Below, piece by piece: positions 33,785 through 42,553 of a DNA stretch of 64,000 bases. Source of the DNA: Streptomyces luteolifulvus (GTDB lineage Bacteria; Actinomycetota; Actinomycetes; Streptomycetales; Streptomycetaceae); the NCBI RefSeq assembly GCF_008806595.1, contig NZ_VZRB01000039.1:1-64000 (forward strand), read 5' to 3'. The number at the start of each line of letters is the position of its first letter. Position 1 is the first letter of the stretch. A model generated the notes under the pieces. The model was given only the letters and a program-made list of their open reading frames with translations. It did not search any database and was not told the origin of the DNA. A program made the translations under genes and the position numbers.

Positions 33785-34038
33785 ACGCTGACCAGCGGTC
33801 AGTTCGTCGGCCCGCCCCTGGGGTGACCTCGCACTTCTGCTGCGGACATGGCCCGTACCGCCACGCCTTTGACCATCCGTCAGCACCAAGTCCAGCCTGA
33901 CGGCTGTCACTTCGCCAACTCCTGGTGTAGATGTGTCAGTTGTTGCATCGCTTGATCGCAACAGGCGGTGATCGCGGTGACTCCTGAGTCGCTCCACCAC
34001 GATCGCCGATCCCCTCACGCACAGCGAAAGGCACATGA

Positions 34039-34713
34039 ATGGCGAACAACCGCAGGATGCGGTACGGCGGACGGGTGCTGGCGCTCTCAGCGGTCGTCCT
34101 CGGCACGGTCGCGGCCACGGCCGCACCGGCGATGGCCGCGGACGAGCCCACCCGGGCACAGCTCATAGCCGACTGCGACTCGGGTGAAGGGAAGTGCACG
34201 TTCAACGAACCCCAGTTGGGCAAGGCGTATCTCGGATCCTTCCACCCGGTCTCCGACTCGCTCTACAACTGCAGCACTTCACCTGCCACGCAGTCGATGA
34301 CCTGGGCCGACACGGTCGGTTCCACCGACTCGGCGGGCGTTTCCGTGACGGCCGGCGGCAAGATCGCGGGCATCATCGATCTCAGCGTGACGGCGACGTA
34401 CAGCCACACGTGGTCGAGCACACACTCGGAGACCAGCTCCGTGAACATGACGGTGCAGCCCGGTGAAGTGGGCTGGATCTCCCGTGCGCAGGTGATGCAG
34501 ACCGTCTCCGGCACCTGGCAGACCCACTACGACGACCCGAAGTGGGGCCACTACTACTGGTTCGTCCCGGACGTCGTCACGGGCCCCGCCCCGAACGGAA
34601 CGGACGGCCAGAGCAACGCGGTGGTCGTCAAGTCCCGGAAGATGACGGCCGAGGAGAAGCGGTCGTGCTCCAGCAGCGCCCATAAGGCAGAGGCCTTCGT
34701 CGTCCGACGCTGA
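34039..34713 (+). CDS. Secreted aerolysin-like (ETX/MTX2-fold) beta protein
   Basis: 224 residues. A twin-arginine-free signal peptide (RRMRYGGRVLALSAVVLGTV then AATAAPAMA, cut near residue 34) is followed by a Ser/Thr-rich region of alternating residues (TVGSTDSAGVSVTAGGKIAG, SVTATYSHTWSSTHSETSSV) and the VQPGEVGWISRAQVMQTVSG segment. This pattern is characteristic of the pore-forming region of aerolysin/ETX-MTX2 proteins. Three cysteines in the N-terminal part and one near the end may make disulfides. Start follows GAAAGG. Target and toxicity are unknown; it lies in an accessory segment with a terminator directly after it. Confidence 0.65.
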   Translation: MANNRRMRYGGRVLALSAVVLGTVAATAAPAMAADEPTRAQLIADCDSGEGKCTFNEPQLGKAYLGSFHPVSDSLYNCSTSPATQSMTWADTVGSTDSAGVSVTAGGKIAGIIDLSVTATYSHTWSSTHSETSSVNMTVQPGEVGWISRAQVMQTVSGTWQTHYDDPKWGHYYWFVPDVVTGPAPNGTDGQSNAVVVKSRKMTAEEKRSCSSSAHKAEAFVVRR

Positions 34714-34722
34714 CCCCCCTAC

Positions 34723-34765
34723 GCCCGGCTGCCTGGCGGCCCCAACACCCGCGAGGCAGCCGGGC
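34723..34765. terminator. 12-base-stem terminator
   Basis: GCCCGGCTGCCT (34723-34734) pairs perfectly with AGGCAGCCGGGC (34754-34765) ten bases after the stop of the secreted protein. Strong stem with a 19-base loop; likely ends that transcript. Confidence 0.7.
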
Positions 34766-34814
34766 AGTCCCGCGAAACGGTCGGTCACCGGTCTGATGCT
34801 GCTCCGTCGCCGAT

Positions 34815-35085
34815 CCGGCATCGGCCGTGCTGCAGACACAACTGGGAAGAGGGGAAGAAGCGGTCTACCGCGATCACTTCCCGCCCGTGCCAGGTGGCCT
34901 TGTACTCCAGCAGGTTCCGGAACTGCGCCCACGAACATCCGCGACCGCGGTCGCGTCGCTCGTGCCGGGATTGGCGATCTTCTCTCCGGTCGAGAGCGTG
35001 AGCAGGTCGTCAAGGCCGACGTCGATGGCGACCGCCGTACAGGTCACCCCAAGCGGCCTGACGGTTGGGGCAACTGTTCGGACAG
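34815..35085 (-). pseudogene. Decayed tnpB fragment
   Basis: Two pieces of a TnpB are readable in different frames on the minus strand: AIDVGLDDLLTLSTGEKIAN (matching GLDAGITSLVTLSTGEKVAN of the intact copy) and WAQFRNLLEYKATWHGREVI followed by AVDRFFPSSQLC. About 100 residues between the RuvC-I region and the second block are missing, as are both ends. It is an insertion sequence remnant between the secreted protein and the MHS transporter. Confidence 0.75.
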
Positions 35086-35124
35086 CGGCGGGGCGCTCGC
35101 CTTCGCAGCTCGGTGATCCAGGGT

Positions 35125-36432
35125 TCATCGGTCCAGGTCCACATCTTTGGTCTCCGGTGTGGTCACATAGACCAGCAGAGACACCAGGCACAGCGCGGCT
35201 ACGTACCAGGGAAACCAGTGGGCATGCCCACGCTCGGTCAATCCCTGGACCACGTAGGGAGCGGTTCCGCCGAAGATCGCAACCACGAGTGAATAGGGCA
35301 TACCCAGTCCGACCGAACGCACTTGCGTGGGAAAGAGTTCCGCCATCGCGGTGGGTGCGATCGCGGCGTAGCACCCGAACAACAGCAGCCCTGTGGTCAT
35401 GACCGCGAGAAGCGACCACACGGAGGAAGAGAGTAGGGAGAACAGCGGCACGATCAGTACCAGATAACCGCCGGCGAAGACGCTGAGCAGCGGCTTGCGG
35501 CCGATCCTGTCCGAGAGAATTCCCAGGAGTGGAAGTGTCACGACCATCGCGGTCTGGGCGACGATCGAGGCCCACAGGGCGGACCTGGCGGACACACCAT
35601 ACGTGTGCTGCGCGTATCCGGGAAGATAAGCAAGGAACGTGTAGTAGACCGTTGTCGCGCCGACGGTGAAGCCGATCACTCGCAATCCGCTTGCCGGGTG
35701 CCTGCGGAGCACTTCCCAGGTGGGGCGACGCACTCGCAGATCCTGACCCATGAGATAAGGTCCGGATTCTTCCAGTGTGCGGCGCAGATACAGCGCGCAG
35801 AGACCGATCACGCTTCCCAAGGCGAATGGAATACGCCAGCCCCAGTCACTCATGCCCGTCTCGCCGAGCCATATGAGAATCGACTGGCCGAGGAGCGTCG
35901 CGGCCAGACTGCCGAGCGTTCCGGTCACATAGGAAAAACTGGAGTAGAAGCCGCGGCGGCCTGGTGGAGCGACCTCGGCGAGATAGGCCGCGGAGGCTGC
36001 CATCTCGCCGCCGGTGGACAGCCCCTGGGCCATACGCGCGACGAGCAGCGTCATCGGAGCCAGCAGCCCGATCTGGTCGTACGTCGGACAGATCGCGATG
36101 AGCATGCTGCCGCCCGCCATGAGCCACATGGACAGGGTGAGCCCGCTCCGGCGACCATGCCGGTCGGCGAAGCCACCCAGCACGATCCCGCCGAGCGGTC
36201 TGAAGAGGAAGCCGATCGCGAAAATCATCAACGTCTTGAGCTGCGCGGTGTCTGAGTTCCCCGCGGGAAAGAAATGAGGAGCAAAGAATACAGAGAAAAT
36301 CACGTACGAGTTCCAGTCGAACCATTCCATGGCATGCCCGATGGATGCGGCAGCAAGACCGCGACGCGACAATGGGCGATACCGGCCGTCATACGGAACG
36401 TTAAGTCCGACCGAGCCGTTGCTGCGTGACAC
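35125..36432 (-). CDS. MFS transporter, metabolite:H+ symporter (MHS) family
   Basis: 435 residues with about 12 hydrophobic segments. AAASIGHAMEWFDWNSYVIF near the start, GGIVLGGFADRHGRRSGL (motif A) and MAQGLSTGGEMAASAAYLAE are typical of the MHS family, which includes alpha-ketoglutarate, proline/betaine and citrate symporters. The start is GTG at 36432 with AGGAGG five bases upstream. It follows the NACHT gene by 55 bases on the same strand; whether they form one transcript is unknown. Substrate is unassigned. Confidence 0.88.
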   Translation of the reverse strand: MSRSNGSVGLNVPYDGRYRPLSRRGLAAASIGHAMEWFDWNSYVIFSVFFAPHFFPAGNSDTAQLKTLMIFAIGFLFRPLGGIVLGGFADRHGRRSGLTLSMWLMAGGSMLIAICPTYDQIGLLAPMTLLVARMAQGLSTGGEMAASAAYLAEVAPPGRRGFYSSFSYVTGTLGSLAATLLGQSILIWLGETGMSDWGWRIPFALGSVIGLCALYLRRTLEESGPYLMGQDLRVRRPTWEVLRRHPASGLRVIGFTVGATTVYYTFLAYLPGYAQHTYGVSARSALWASIVAQTAMVVTLPLLGILSDRIGRKPLLSVFAGGYLVLIVPLFSLLSSSVWSLLAVMTTGLLLFGCYAAIAPTAMAELFPTQVRSVGLGMPYSLVVAIFGGTAPYVVQGLTERGHAHWFPWYVAALCLVSLLVYVTTPETKDVDLDR

Positions 36433-36487
36433 GCGACCTCCTGGCCCCGGATCGCTTCGCTCATCTTCTTCAGCTGTTTCAACTTGG

Positions 36488-39400
36488 TCACAGAGTTGCG
36501 AGTACTATCACTTCGTCCGGAACCCGGTGCCCGGCTGCCCGTTCCTGCAGCAGAGTCACGCCGCTCACGATGCGACGAAAGGACGCACCAAGATCTGGTG
36601 CCCGACAGGCTTCGGCCTCGACGGCCAGACACAGGGCCGAAAGCCGTAGCTCACTCGCGACCCGGGAAGTGATCCTGCGCTTGCCCTCGAACAGGGGAAT
36701 CGCGGCCCGGTGAAACTCCTGGATCGTTTTGTTTGCCCAGGAAGGCGACACGGCCCCACTCGGCGGCTCGAACAACTCGCTAAAAGCCCTGCTCGTTTCC
36801 CCTGTCAGGTCTGCCAGGTCGTCCGGCGACAAACTGGAATGGACGCATTCACCCAACGTTCCGTCAATGAATTTACGCGAGAAATCGGTGAGCCAGGAAC
36901 CTGGCTGGGCGTTGACGCGAAGCATGTGCGTCACCGTGGACGACAGTGCGGTCCCCAGGGCCCGTTCGAGCGCGCGCTCGAAGGTGTACTCGGAGGCCAG
37001 CTCCTGGGTCATGACCGTGCTCGTGGGGAGCACCAAGTCGACCGCATCGGCCGGTTCGCTGCTGCGCCGGTCCTCCAGACCGTCAATCAGCGGACCCAGC
37101 AGCTCGGAGTCGATCTGGTCTGTATGCACGAATCGCTGGCCTCGGCGGACCTCGACGGTGAGCAGGTCGACCATGGCGAGCGGGCCGGCGTACTGACTCC
37201 CATCGGCGACATCGAGCGCGATCACGTGCCGAAGCGTCTGGGCAAGATCGTGGAGGTGGTCGAGGACATCGCCGACACCCACGTCCAGGGTAGGTGTCAA
37301 GGCCAGGGTTCGCGGCAGGAGTCGTACGGAAACGAGCGCCCGGAGCAACAGCAGGCGTAGGAGGGTCGGCTCGGCGAGCCGCAGGTCCCATGTGACGAGC
37401 TGGCCCAGGTCGGCGGAATTCATCGCGTACGGATGAGGGCCCTCTGGAGGAGTCCACAGCTGAGGCCGGCCCGGTTCGCTGTCCGGTGCGAGCCACAGGC
37501 TCTCGGACGGGGTGTCGCTCCGGGTGAACCTCCTGACGCGCTGGACGGCCGGGTCCTCGATCTCCGAGCAGTTGGGCAGCCGGTAGCCGGGGCTGTTGCC
37601 CGTGATGCCGTTGGCCCACCGGACGAAGGCTGCCGCGGCCGGTGCACGGACACCGGTGACCGGTAGTTCCGCATCGGATCTGTCAGGGGCGGACTCGGCT
37701 CTGCCATCGGGTGTGTCAGGGCAGTCGGGGGGCAGCGCTCCGGTGTCCTGCCGGAACAGCCAGTAGAGGCCCCTGGTAACCGGGCGTGTGCAGACACGGC
37801 CACCACCTTCGGTCCGAACGAGGTGGCGCAGCTGGCGAGTGGCCATGACACTGGCCATCAGCCGCAGCCGGTCCCGATCCGTGTCCGAACCAAATGCCGA
37901 ACCGAGTAAGTTGTCCATTCGGGTGCGCAACTCCGGGGCGAGGTGGCTGCCTTGTTCGGCGCAGTCGAAGGCCAGCGACAACGCAGTGACGGTTCCTGAG
38001 TCGAGACCGGCCTCGACGATGGTGTCGGCGTCGGAGCCGACCACGTACAGCAGAGTGGACTCGCGCCACCAGACGTCGTCGACGCCGGCAGCGAGCAGCT
38101 GGGACTGCCCAGTGTCGCGGATGTGTGCGGCGGCCAGATACTCCTGAAAGGTGTGATGGGCGAAGGAGTACAGGCCGCTTTCACGTTCGATGAGCAGTCC
38201 GTTCGAGCCCACGTCGGCCAGGAATTCCTCGGCGGTCAAGATCGTGGGCATCCGCCGCAGCATCGGCTCGATCACGGACAGAACCGCCGACCGCGACAGA
38301 TCCCTGACCCGCTGTTCCATCATGGAGAAGGCCAAACCGCGCAGCAGAATCTCCTTCCCGTCACCCCCCAGTTGGCTGGGGATTCCCTTCTCCTCCTGCC
38401 TTCGCCAGAGGATGACCTGACAGATCTCGCCGTACAGTCGTGTCCGGCTGCCGGGCAGCGCACCGCGATGGCGATGGACGTTCGCGATCATTGTGAGCAG
38501 CATGGGGTTGAACGTCAGGTCGAGCAGCGCCGGAGCGTGGTTGAGCCGCTCCAGGAGATCGCCGGTGGCCGTCTCGGCCTTGTGGCGGACTTCCGCGTTC
38601 TCCGTGCCCGCGATGTGTCTCTCGACCGCGAGATACCAGCCGTGCACGAAGGAAACCACCTGCTCGTCGGTGAGGCTTCGAACCTGGAGTACGGCCGCGC
38701 CATTGACGCGCGCCGACAGATATCCCTGGGGACGAGAGGTAAGGACATAGTCATTCAAGGGGTACAACGCGATCTGGCGCTCCACCCAAGCAGCCAGCGC
38801 CTTCCGGTCGTCCTGTCTCGCCACTTCGTCAAGTCCATCGAGCATGACCACACAGTCACCGCCCCGCAGTTTCTGCTCGAACCAGCCCGCCGGTTCGCTG
38901 ATGCCGCGTTCCAGGGTCTCCCGCACCAGATCGGCCAGGGTCACATCGGGCGCATCGAGTACGGTGCCCACGTGATCGCGGAAGAACAGCAGAACGGGGA
39001 TGGCTCGGCGACGGCCCCGGTGCTCCTGGCAGATCTGCCGTGCGGTACGCCGTAGCAGCGTCGTCTTGCCACTTCCAGGAGCGCCGACGATCGCAAGCAC
39101 CACGGGTTGGCGACGATCGAGGATGTCGCCCAGCACATGGCGGTCGGTCACGTCACGGGGAAGGTGGGCGAGCAGGCTCGTCTCGGCGTCGTCCGGCGCG
39201 TGGTAGGCAAGACTCACCTGGATGAACACCTCGTCCAACTCAGGCGTGTAGAAGCCGATCGTCTCAAGCCCTTTGAGATCGATATACCGCAGATTTCCGA
39301 GCAGGGCGGCACGGTAGCGCCCGGGGAAGCGCGAGAACCGCAGCCCCAGTGTCTGATCGATATGATCGACAATCCGTTGCTGCCAACGCTTCGCCAGTTG

Positions 39401-39568
39401 TTCGATGATCTTCCCGGCGAACGCCATCAACGCAACCGCGGCCTCGTACGTCAGGAGAAGCAGCACAGCCACCACAGGGTGCTCCACCACCAACGTCCGC
39501 CACAGCCCGGCTGCGACCGAAGGCGGAATCACGATTGCCGTGATCAGCCCGACCGTCTTCCCCGACAT
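36488..39568 (-). CDS. NACHT-domain NTPase with N-terminal membrane helices
   Basis: 1026 residues. Two hydrophobic segments lie at about 7-23 and 31-50. The NACHT ATPase follows, with Walker A VGAPGSGKTT (161-170), Walker B VVMLDGLDEVA (240-250) and the TSRP motif after it, then a winged-helix region and a long helical C-terminal half without obvious repeats. ATG at 39568 has GGAG 11 bases upstream. STAND/NACHT proteins act as switches that sense a ligand and trigger a response, and several bacterial ones defend against phage. No effector nuclease or protease domain is evident; the membrane segments may be the effector. Surrounding IS remnants support an acquired module. Confidence 0.82.
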   Translation of the reverse strand: MSGKTVGLITAIVIPPSVAAGLWRTLVVEHPVVAVLLLLTYEAAVALMAFAGKIIEQLAKRWQQRIVDHIDQTLGLRFSRFPGRYRAALLGNLRYIDLKGLETIGFYTPELDEVFIQVSLAYHAPDDAETSLLAHLPRDVTDRHVLGDILDRRQPVVLAIVGAPGSGKTTLLRRTARQICQEHRGRRRAIPVLLFFRDHVGTVLDAPDVTLADLVRETLERGISEPAGWFEQKLRGGDCVVMLDGLDEVARQDDRKALAAWVERQIALYPLNDYVLTSRPQGYLSARVNGAAVLQVRSLTDEQVVSFVHGWYLAVERHIAGTENAEVRHKAETATGDLLERLNHAPALLDLTFNPMLLTMIANVHRHRGALPGSRTRLYGEICQVILWRRQEEKGIPSQLGGDGKEILLRGLAFSMMEQRVRDLSRSAVLSVIEPMLRRMPTILTAEEFLADVGSNGLLIERESGLYSFAHHTFQEYLAAAHIRDTGQSQLLAAGVDDVWWRESTLLYVVGSDADTIVEAGLDSGTVTALSLAFDCAEQGSHLAPELRTRMDNLLGSAFGSDTDRDRLRLMASVMATRQLRHLVRTEGGGRVCTRPVTRGLYWLFRQDTGALPPDCPDTPDGRAESAPDRSDAELPVTGVRAPAAAAFVRWANGITGNSPGYRLPNCSEIEDPAVQRVRRFTRSDTPSESLWLAPDSEPGRPQLWTPPEGPHPYAMNSADLGQLVTWDLRLAEPTLLRLLLLRALVSVRLLPRTLALTPTLDVGVGDVLDHLHDLAQTLRHVIALDVADGSQYAGPLAMVDLLTVEVRRGQRFVHTDQIDSELLGPLIDGLEDRRSSEPADAVDLVLPTSTVMTQELASEYTFERALERALGTALSSTVTHMLRVNAQPGSWLTDFSRKFIDGTLGECVHSSLSPDDLADLTGETSRAFSELFEPPSGAVSPSWANKTIQEFHRAAIPLFEGKRRITSRVASELRLSALCLAVEAEACRAPDLGASFRRIVSGVTLLQERAAGHRVPDEVIVLATL

Positions 39569-39899
39569 AGGCCACAACTCTCCTGCACGGAACGGTTGTT
39601 GGACCATGCATACGGCGTACACCTGCACACATATGCACCTTGTCGGCGAAAGAATGGAATTGGCAATACTTTTCCGGGTCGGCGTATTTGTGCATGGTTG
39701 CCGTGCGTGAACAGTCGCGGATCGGGACCGCTAAGGACTCCTACTGACCGCGGGCGTGCGGCGAGGGTCATGGAGTCGCTCAGCCCCCGGTTCTGGGCTT
39801 CATCGGAGCACGCCGAGCGCGTCAGTCCGTGACCTACGTTGGCTCTCGGTCTGTCTTCTTCGGCCCGGACTTGCGCGATGAGATCTATGGCATCGTCCG
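39569..39899. other. Intergenic stretch before the NACHT gene
   Basis: These 331 bases contain the NACHT promoter region, noticeably richer in A and T around 39590-39680 than the surrounding DNA. I see no supported gene in it. The lower GC fits recently acquired DNA. Confidence 0.4.
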
Positions 39900-40444
39900 T
39901 CAGCTGGGCACGGGCTGCCGCCGTTCGGGCCAGGCGCTCCCTGGCGACCCGGTTTCGATATCGACGTTGTCGACCTCGCCTTCCGACTCCGTCCAGGTCA
40001 CCAGCTGTGGAAGCCGCGGGCCGTCTGTGGCGACGAGCCCGATGAGCTTGCCGCGGAGCGCCGCGTACCGCACGTGGATGACGTCGGACGCAAGAGGTCG
40101 AGGAGGTTGTCGACGTCTGGGCTGATGTTCCATTCCTCGACTGACAAATAGGGCTTGGCGACTTCGTCCAGTTCGTCGAGCGCTTCGAGCAGTTGGTCGG
40201 CCCACTTGATCAAGGCGAGATACGGCTCGGCTCGCTTGTCGCGCAGGTCCTGCGCATGTGATCGCTCGTGAAGCGCGCGTTCTTGGGCGGCGAACAGTCG
40301 CTTTTGCGTGTCGAGCGTGTCGCGCGTGTTCTCCCGCTGTGCGCGCAGGGAGAGCAATGTCGTCACCAGACTCGCGACGACCGCCAACCCTGCGACTCTC
40401 CGCCCTGTGCTCCTAGTGGAAGACCGTGCCTGCCGACGCATCAT
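39900..40444 (-). pseudogene. Small membrane-anchored hypothetical protein, frameshifted
   Basis: From ATG at 40444 the frame gives one membrane helix (VAGLAVVASLVTTLLSL) and a long helix-forming region (REN...DTQKRLFAAQERALHER, then PYLALIKWADQLLEALDELD). At DNLLDLL near 40104-40112 the natural continuation moves to another frame (ASDVIHVRYAALRGKLIGLV ... ending at 39900). One missing base near 40105 explains this. Similar coiled-coil membrane proteins of unknown function are common in Streptomyces. Either decay or a sequencing error. Confidence 0.5.
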
Positions 40445-40680
40445 CCCTGATCCCGCCTGCCCTTGACCAACTCCGGCAGCAGCCCGCGGTCGCCCCTGGG
40501 GAGGTCCCGGGCCTGCTGGAACGCCTGGCCAAGGTCCCGGACCCGCGTGACCCTCGCGGTGTGCGCCACGCTCTCGCCGTACTCACCCTCACCGCATGCG
40601 CCGTATTGGCCGGAGCGACCTCGCTGTCGGCGGTCGGCGAGTGGATCGCTGAAGCTCCCGCACACGCCCGAAGCCCAGCT
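40426..40680 (+). pseudogene. N-terminal fragment of an ISAs1-family transposase
   Basis: From the GTG at 40426 the protein reads through LLERLAKVPDPRDPRGVRHA and VLTLTACAVLAGATSLSAVGEW, the conserved N-terminal domain (DDE_Tnp_1-associated) of ISAs1-type transposases. The match ends around residue 80, before any catalytic residue, and the remaining frame is unlike a transposase. It is a broken insertion sequence. Confidence 0.75.
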
Positions 40681-40832
40681 CCTAGTGCAGGAACCCCACA
40701 GCATGCCGGTGTAGAGCACAGACACGGAGGAGTCCAGATGAACCGTGCGGTCCGGGCCGATTCACGTGTCAGGCGCGCCGACCAACCGACGCGCACCGCC
40801 GTGCGGCAACGCTGGCCTGTTGCGGAGTGGGG

Positions 40833-41300
40833 TCAGGGCAGCAGGACGACCTTGCCGTGTTTGCGGTGGGCCTCCAGGTCGGTGTGAGCCTGCGCCGCCT
40901 CCGCCAGGAGGAAGGCACGCCAGACCGGAACCGTGAGCCTGCCGGCGGCGGCCAACTGCACCAGCTGCGGCAAGGATTCTCCGACCCGGTCGCCCATACC
41001 GGCGCTGATGCGGACGCCGTGCTGCGCGGCGGACATGTCGGCGATCGTGATGACGCGTGCACGGTCACCGCTCAGGACTACGGAATCGGCGAGCACGCCT
41101 GCCCCAGAAGACGAAGTCCACTCCCTGGGAAGCCGCTGCCTTCACCCGCTCCACCCATCCGTCGCCGTAGCGGACCGCACCGGCTCCGAGCCCGTTGACG
41201 CGCTCGAGGTCATGCTCGCCGGCCGTTTCCGCTCAGGTGATGCCATGGGCGACGGCCAATTGCACCGCGATGCGGCCCGCTGCCGCGCGGAAGGGCCGAC
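40833..41300 (-). pseudogene. Remnant of a zinc-type NADP-dependent oxidoreductase
   Basis: The last 88 residues are intact in one frame (SGDRARVITIADMSAAQHGV through GRLTVPVWRAFLLAEAAQAH to KHGKVVLLP), the usual C terminus of MDR/quinone oxidoreductases. Further up, RAAAGRIAVQLAVAHGIT, a stop, then EHDLERVNGLGAGAVRYGDG and VKAAASQGVDFVF appear in a shifted frame. The N-terminal half is missing. Its end abuts the tautomerase stop, so deletion probably removed the rest. The gene is not functional. Confidence 0.75.
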
Positions 41301-41306
41301 TCACGG

Positions 41307-41519
41307 TTACTCGGGCGGCCCCTGGAGCATGGCGAGGGTCAGGACGTTGCCGCCGATGCCCCAGCCGCCGTCGGTGACTTCCTCGACGAGGACCATCGTA
41401 TTGGCGCGGGCGCGCTCGCCGTAGATCTCGACGTACAGCTCGGTGGTGCGGGTGACGATCTTCTCCTTCTGCTTCTCGTCGAGGCTTCCCGCGGGAACCT
41501 TGAAGTTCGCGAACGGCAT
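41307..41519 (-). CDS. 4-oxalocrotonate tautomerase-family enzyme
   Basis: 70 residues. After Met comes Pro (MPFANFKVPAGSLDEKQKEK), the catalytic N-terminal proline of the family, and later a conserved VLVEEVTDGGWGIGG segment. Such small enzymes move double bonds in keto acids; many have unknown natural substrates. ATG at 41519 follows AAGGAG. It is the third gene after two dehydrogenases on the same strand. Confidence 0.88.
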   Translation of the reverse strand: MPFANFKVPAGSLDEKQKEKIVTRTTELYVEIYGERARANTMVLVEEVTDGGWGIGGNVLTLAMLQGPPE

Positions 41520-41595
41520 GGTGGTTCTCCTTCTGAGATATCCGAGACAGGGGACGTGGGGGGAGGGAGGGGGGAGGGAGTGGGGGATCGAGGGG

Positions 41596-42504
41596 TCAGA
41601 GCGAGCTGCCCGCGGTGAGCAGGTCGTCCAGTCCGACGCGGTGGAAGAACTCGGCCCGGACGCGGTCGGCGACCGCGGAGACGACCTCGCTGCCGTCCCG
41701 GGCGGGGTCCACATGGGTGCGCAGCGGCCGGGTGCCGGACGGCAGGGCCGCAAGGCGTACGACGGCCTCGGCGACCTGCGCCGCGTCGACGTCCGGCGGT
41801 ATGAGCGCCGCCAGCCTCTTGTCGAGGCCGCCCAGCAGCGCGCCGTACCGCTCGTCGTACGCGGCGGCCCGCTCGGTGTCGGCGGGCGTGCCCGCGTTCA
41901 GGAAGTGGTTCGTGCCGGAGGTGAACGCGCCCGGGACGACGATCGCCGTGTCGATGCCGAACCGGATCACCTCGGCGGCGTAGCTGACGGCCAGGGCGTC
42001 CATGGCGGCCTTCGCGGCGAAGTACGGCGCCAGGAACGGTGGGCAGCCGCCGCGGGTGCTGGAGCTGCCGATCCACACGAGCAGTCCCTCGCCCCGGGCC
42101 CGCAGATGCGGCAGGGCGGCACGGTTGACCCGCTGGGCGCCGAGCACGTTCACGTCGTACAGCTGCGCCAGCTGTTCCGGGGTGAAGGCCTCGGCCGGGC
42201 CGGTGACCATGTGGCCCGCGTTGTGGACGACCATGTCCAGCCGTCCCTCGGCGGCAAGGACGCGGTCGACGGCGGCGTCGGCGGACTCCTGGGAGGTGAC
42301 GTCGAGTTCGACCGCGTGCAGGGACACGGAGTGCTCGGCGGCGTGGCGGTTCAGTTCGGCCACCGCGGGCGCGTTGCGGGTGGTCGTCTGCCGGATGCCG
42401 GCGTGGACGGTGTGCCCGGCACGGGCGAGTGCGCGGACGGTCAGCGCGCCGAAGCCGCTGGACGCGCCGGTGACCAGGACGACTTGGGGTGTGTCGGAAG
42501 GCAT
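41596..42504 (-). CDS. Short-chain dehydrogenase/reductase
   Basis: 302 residues of the classical SDR fold. VLVTGASSGFGALTVRALAR is the NADP loop, VVHNAGHMVTG the NNAG-like motif, GSSSTRGG carries the catalytic Ser and YFAAKAAMDALAVS the YxxxK motif. It lies 49 bases after a second SDR gene and ahead of the tautomerase. Substrate is unknown. Start follows GAGG. Confidence 0.9.
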   Translation of the reverse strand: MPSDTPQVVLVTGASSGFGALTVRALARAGHTVHAGIRQTTTRNAPAVAELNRHAAEHSVSLHAVELDVTSQESADAAVDRVLAAEGRLDMVVHNAGHMVTGPAEAFTPEQLAQLYDVNVLGAQRVNRAALPHLRARGEGLLVWIGSSSTRGGCPPFLAPYFAAKAAMDALAVSYAAEVIRFGIDTAIVVPGAFTSGTNHFLNAGTPADTERAAAYDERYGALLGGLDKRLAALIPPDVDAAQVAEAVVRLAALPSGTRPLRTHVDPARDGSEVVSAVADRVRAEFFHRVGLDDLLTAGSSL

Positions 42505-42553
42505 ACGGGACCTCATGTGGGTGGGCTGAGGCGGAAAAGAGGGACCACGGCCG

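Noticed and set aside
33785..34038. Possible regulatory RNA between glpD and the aerolysin-like gene
   Set aside because: Only weak dyads (CTGACC-AGC-GGTCAG near 33788 and TGTTGC/GCAACA near 33940) are seen; not enough to call an RNA.
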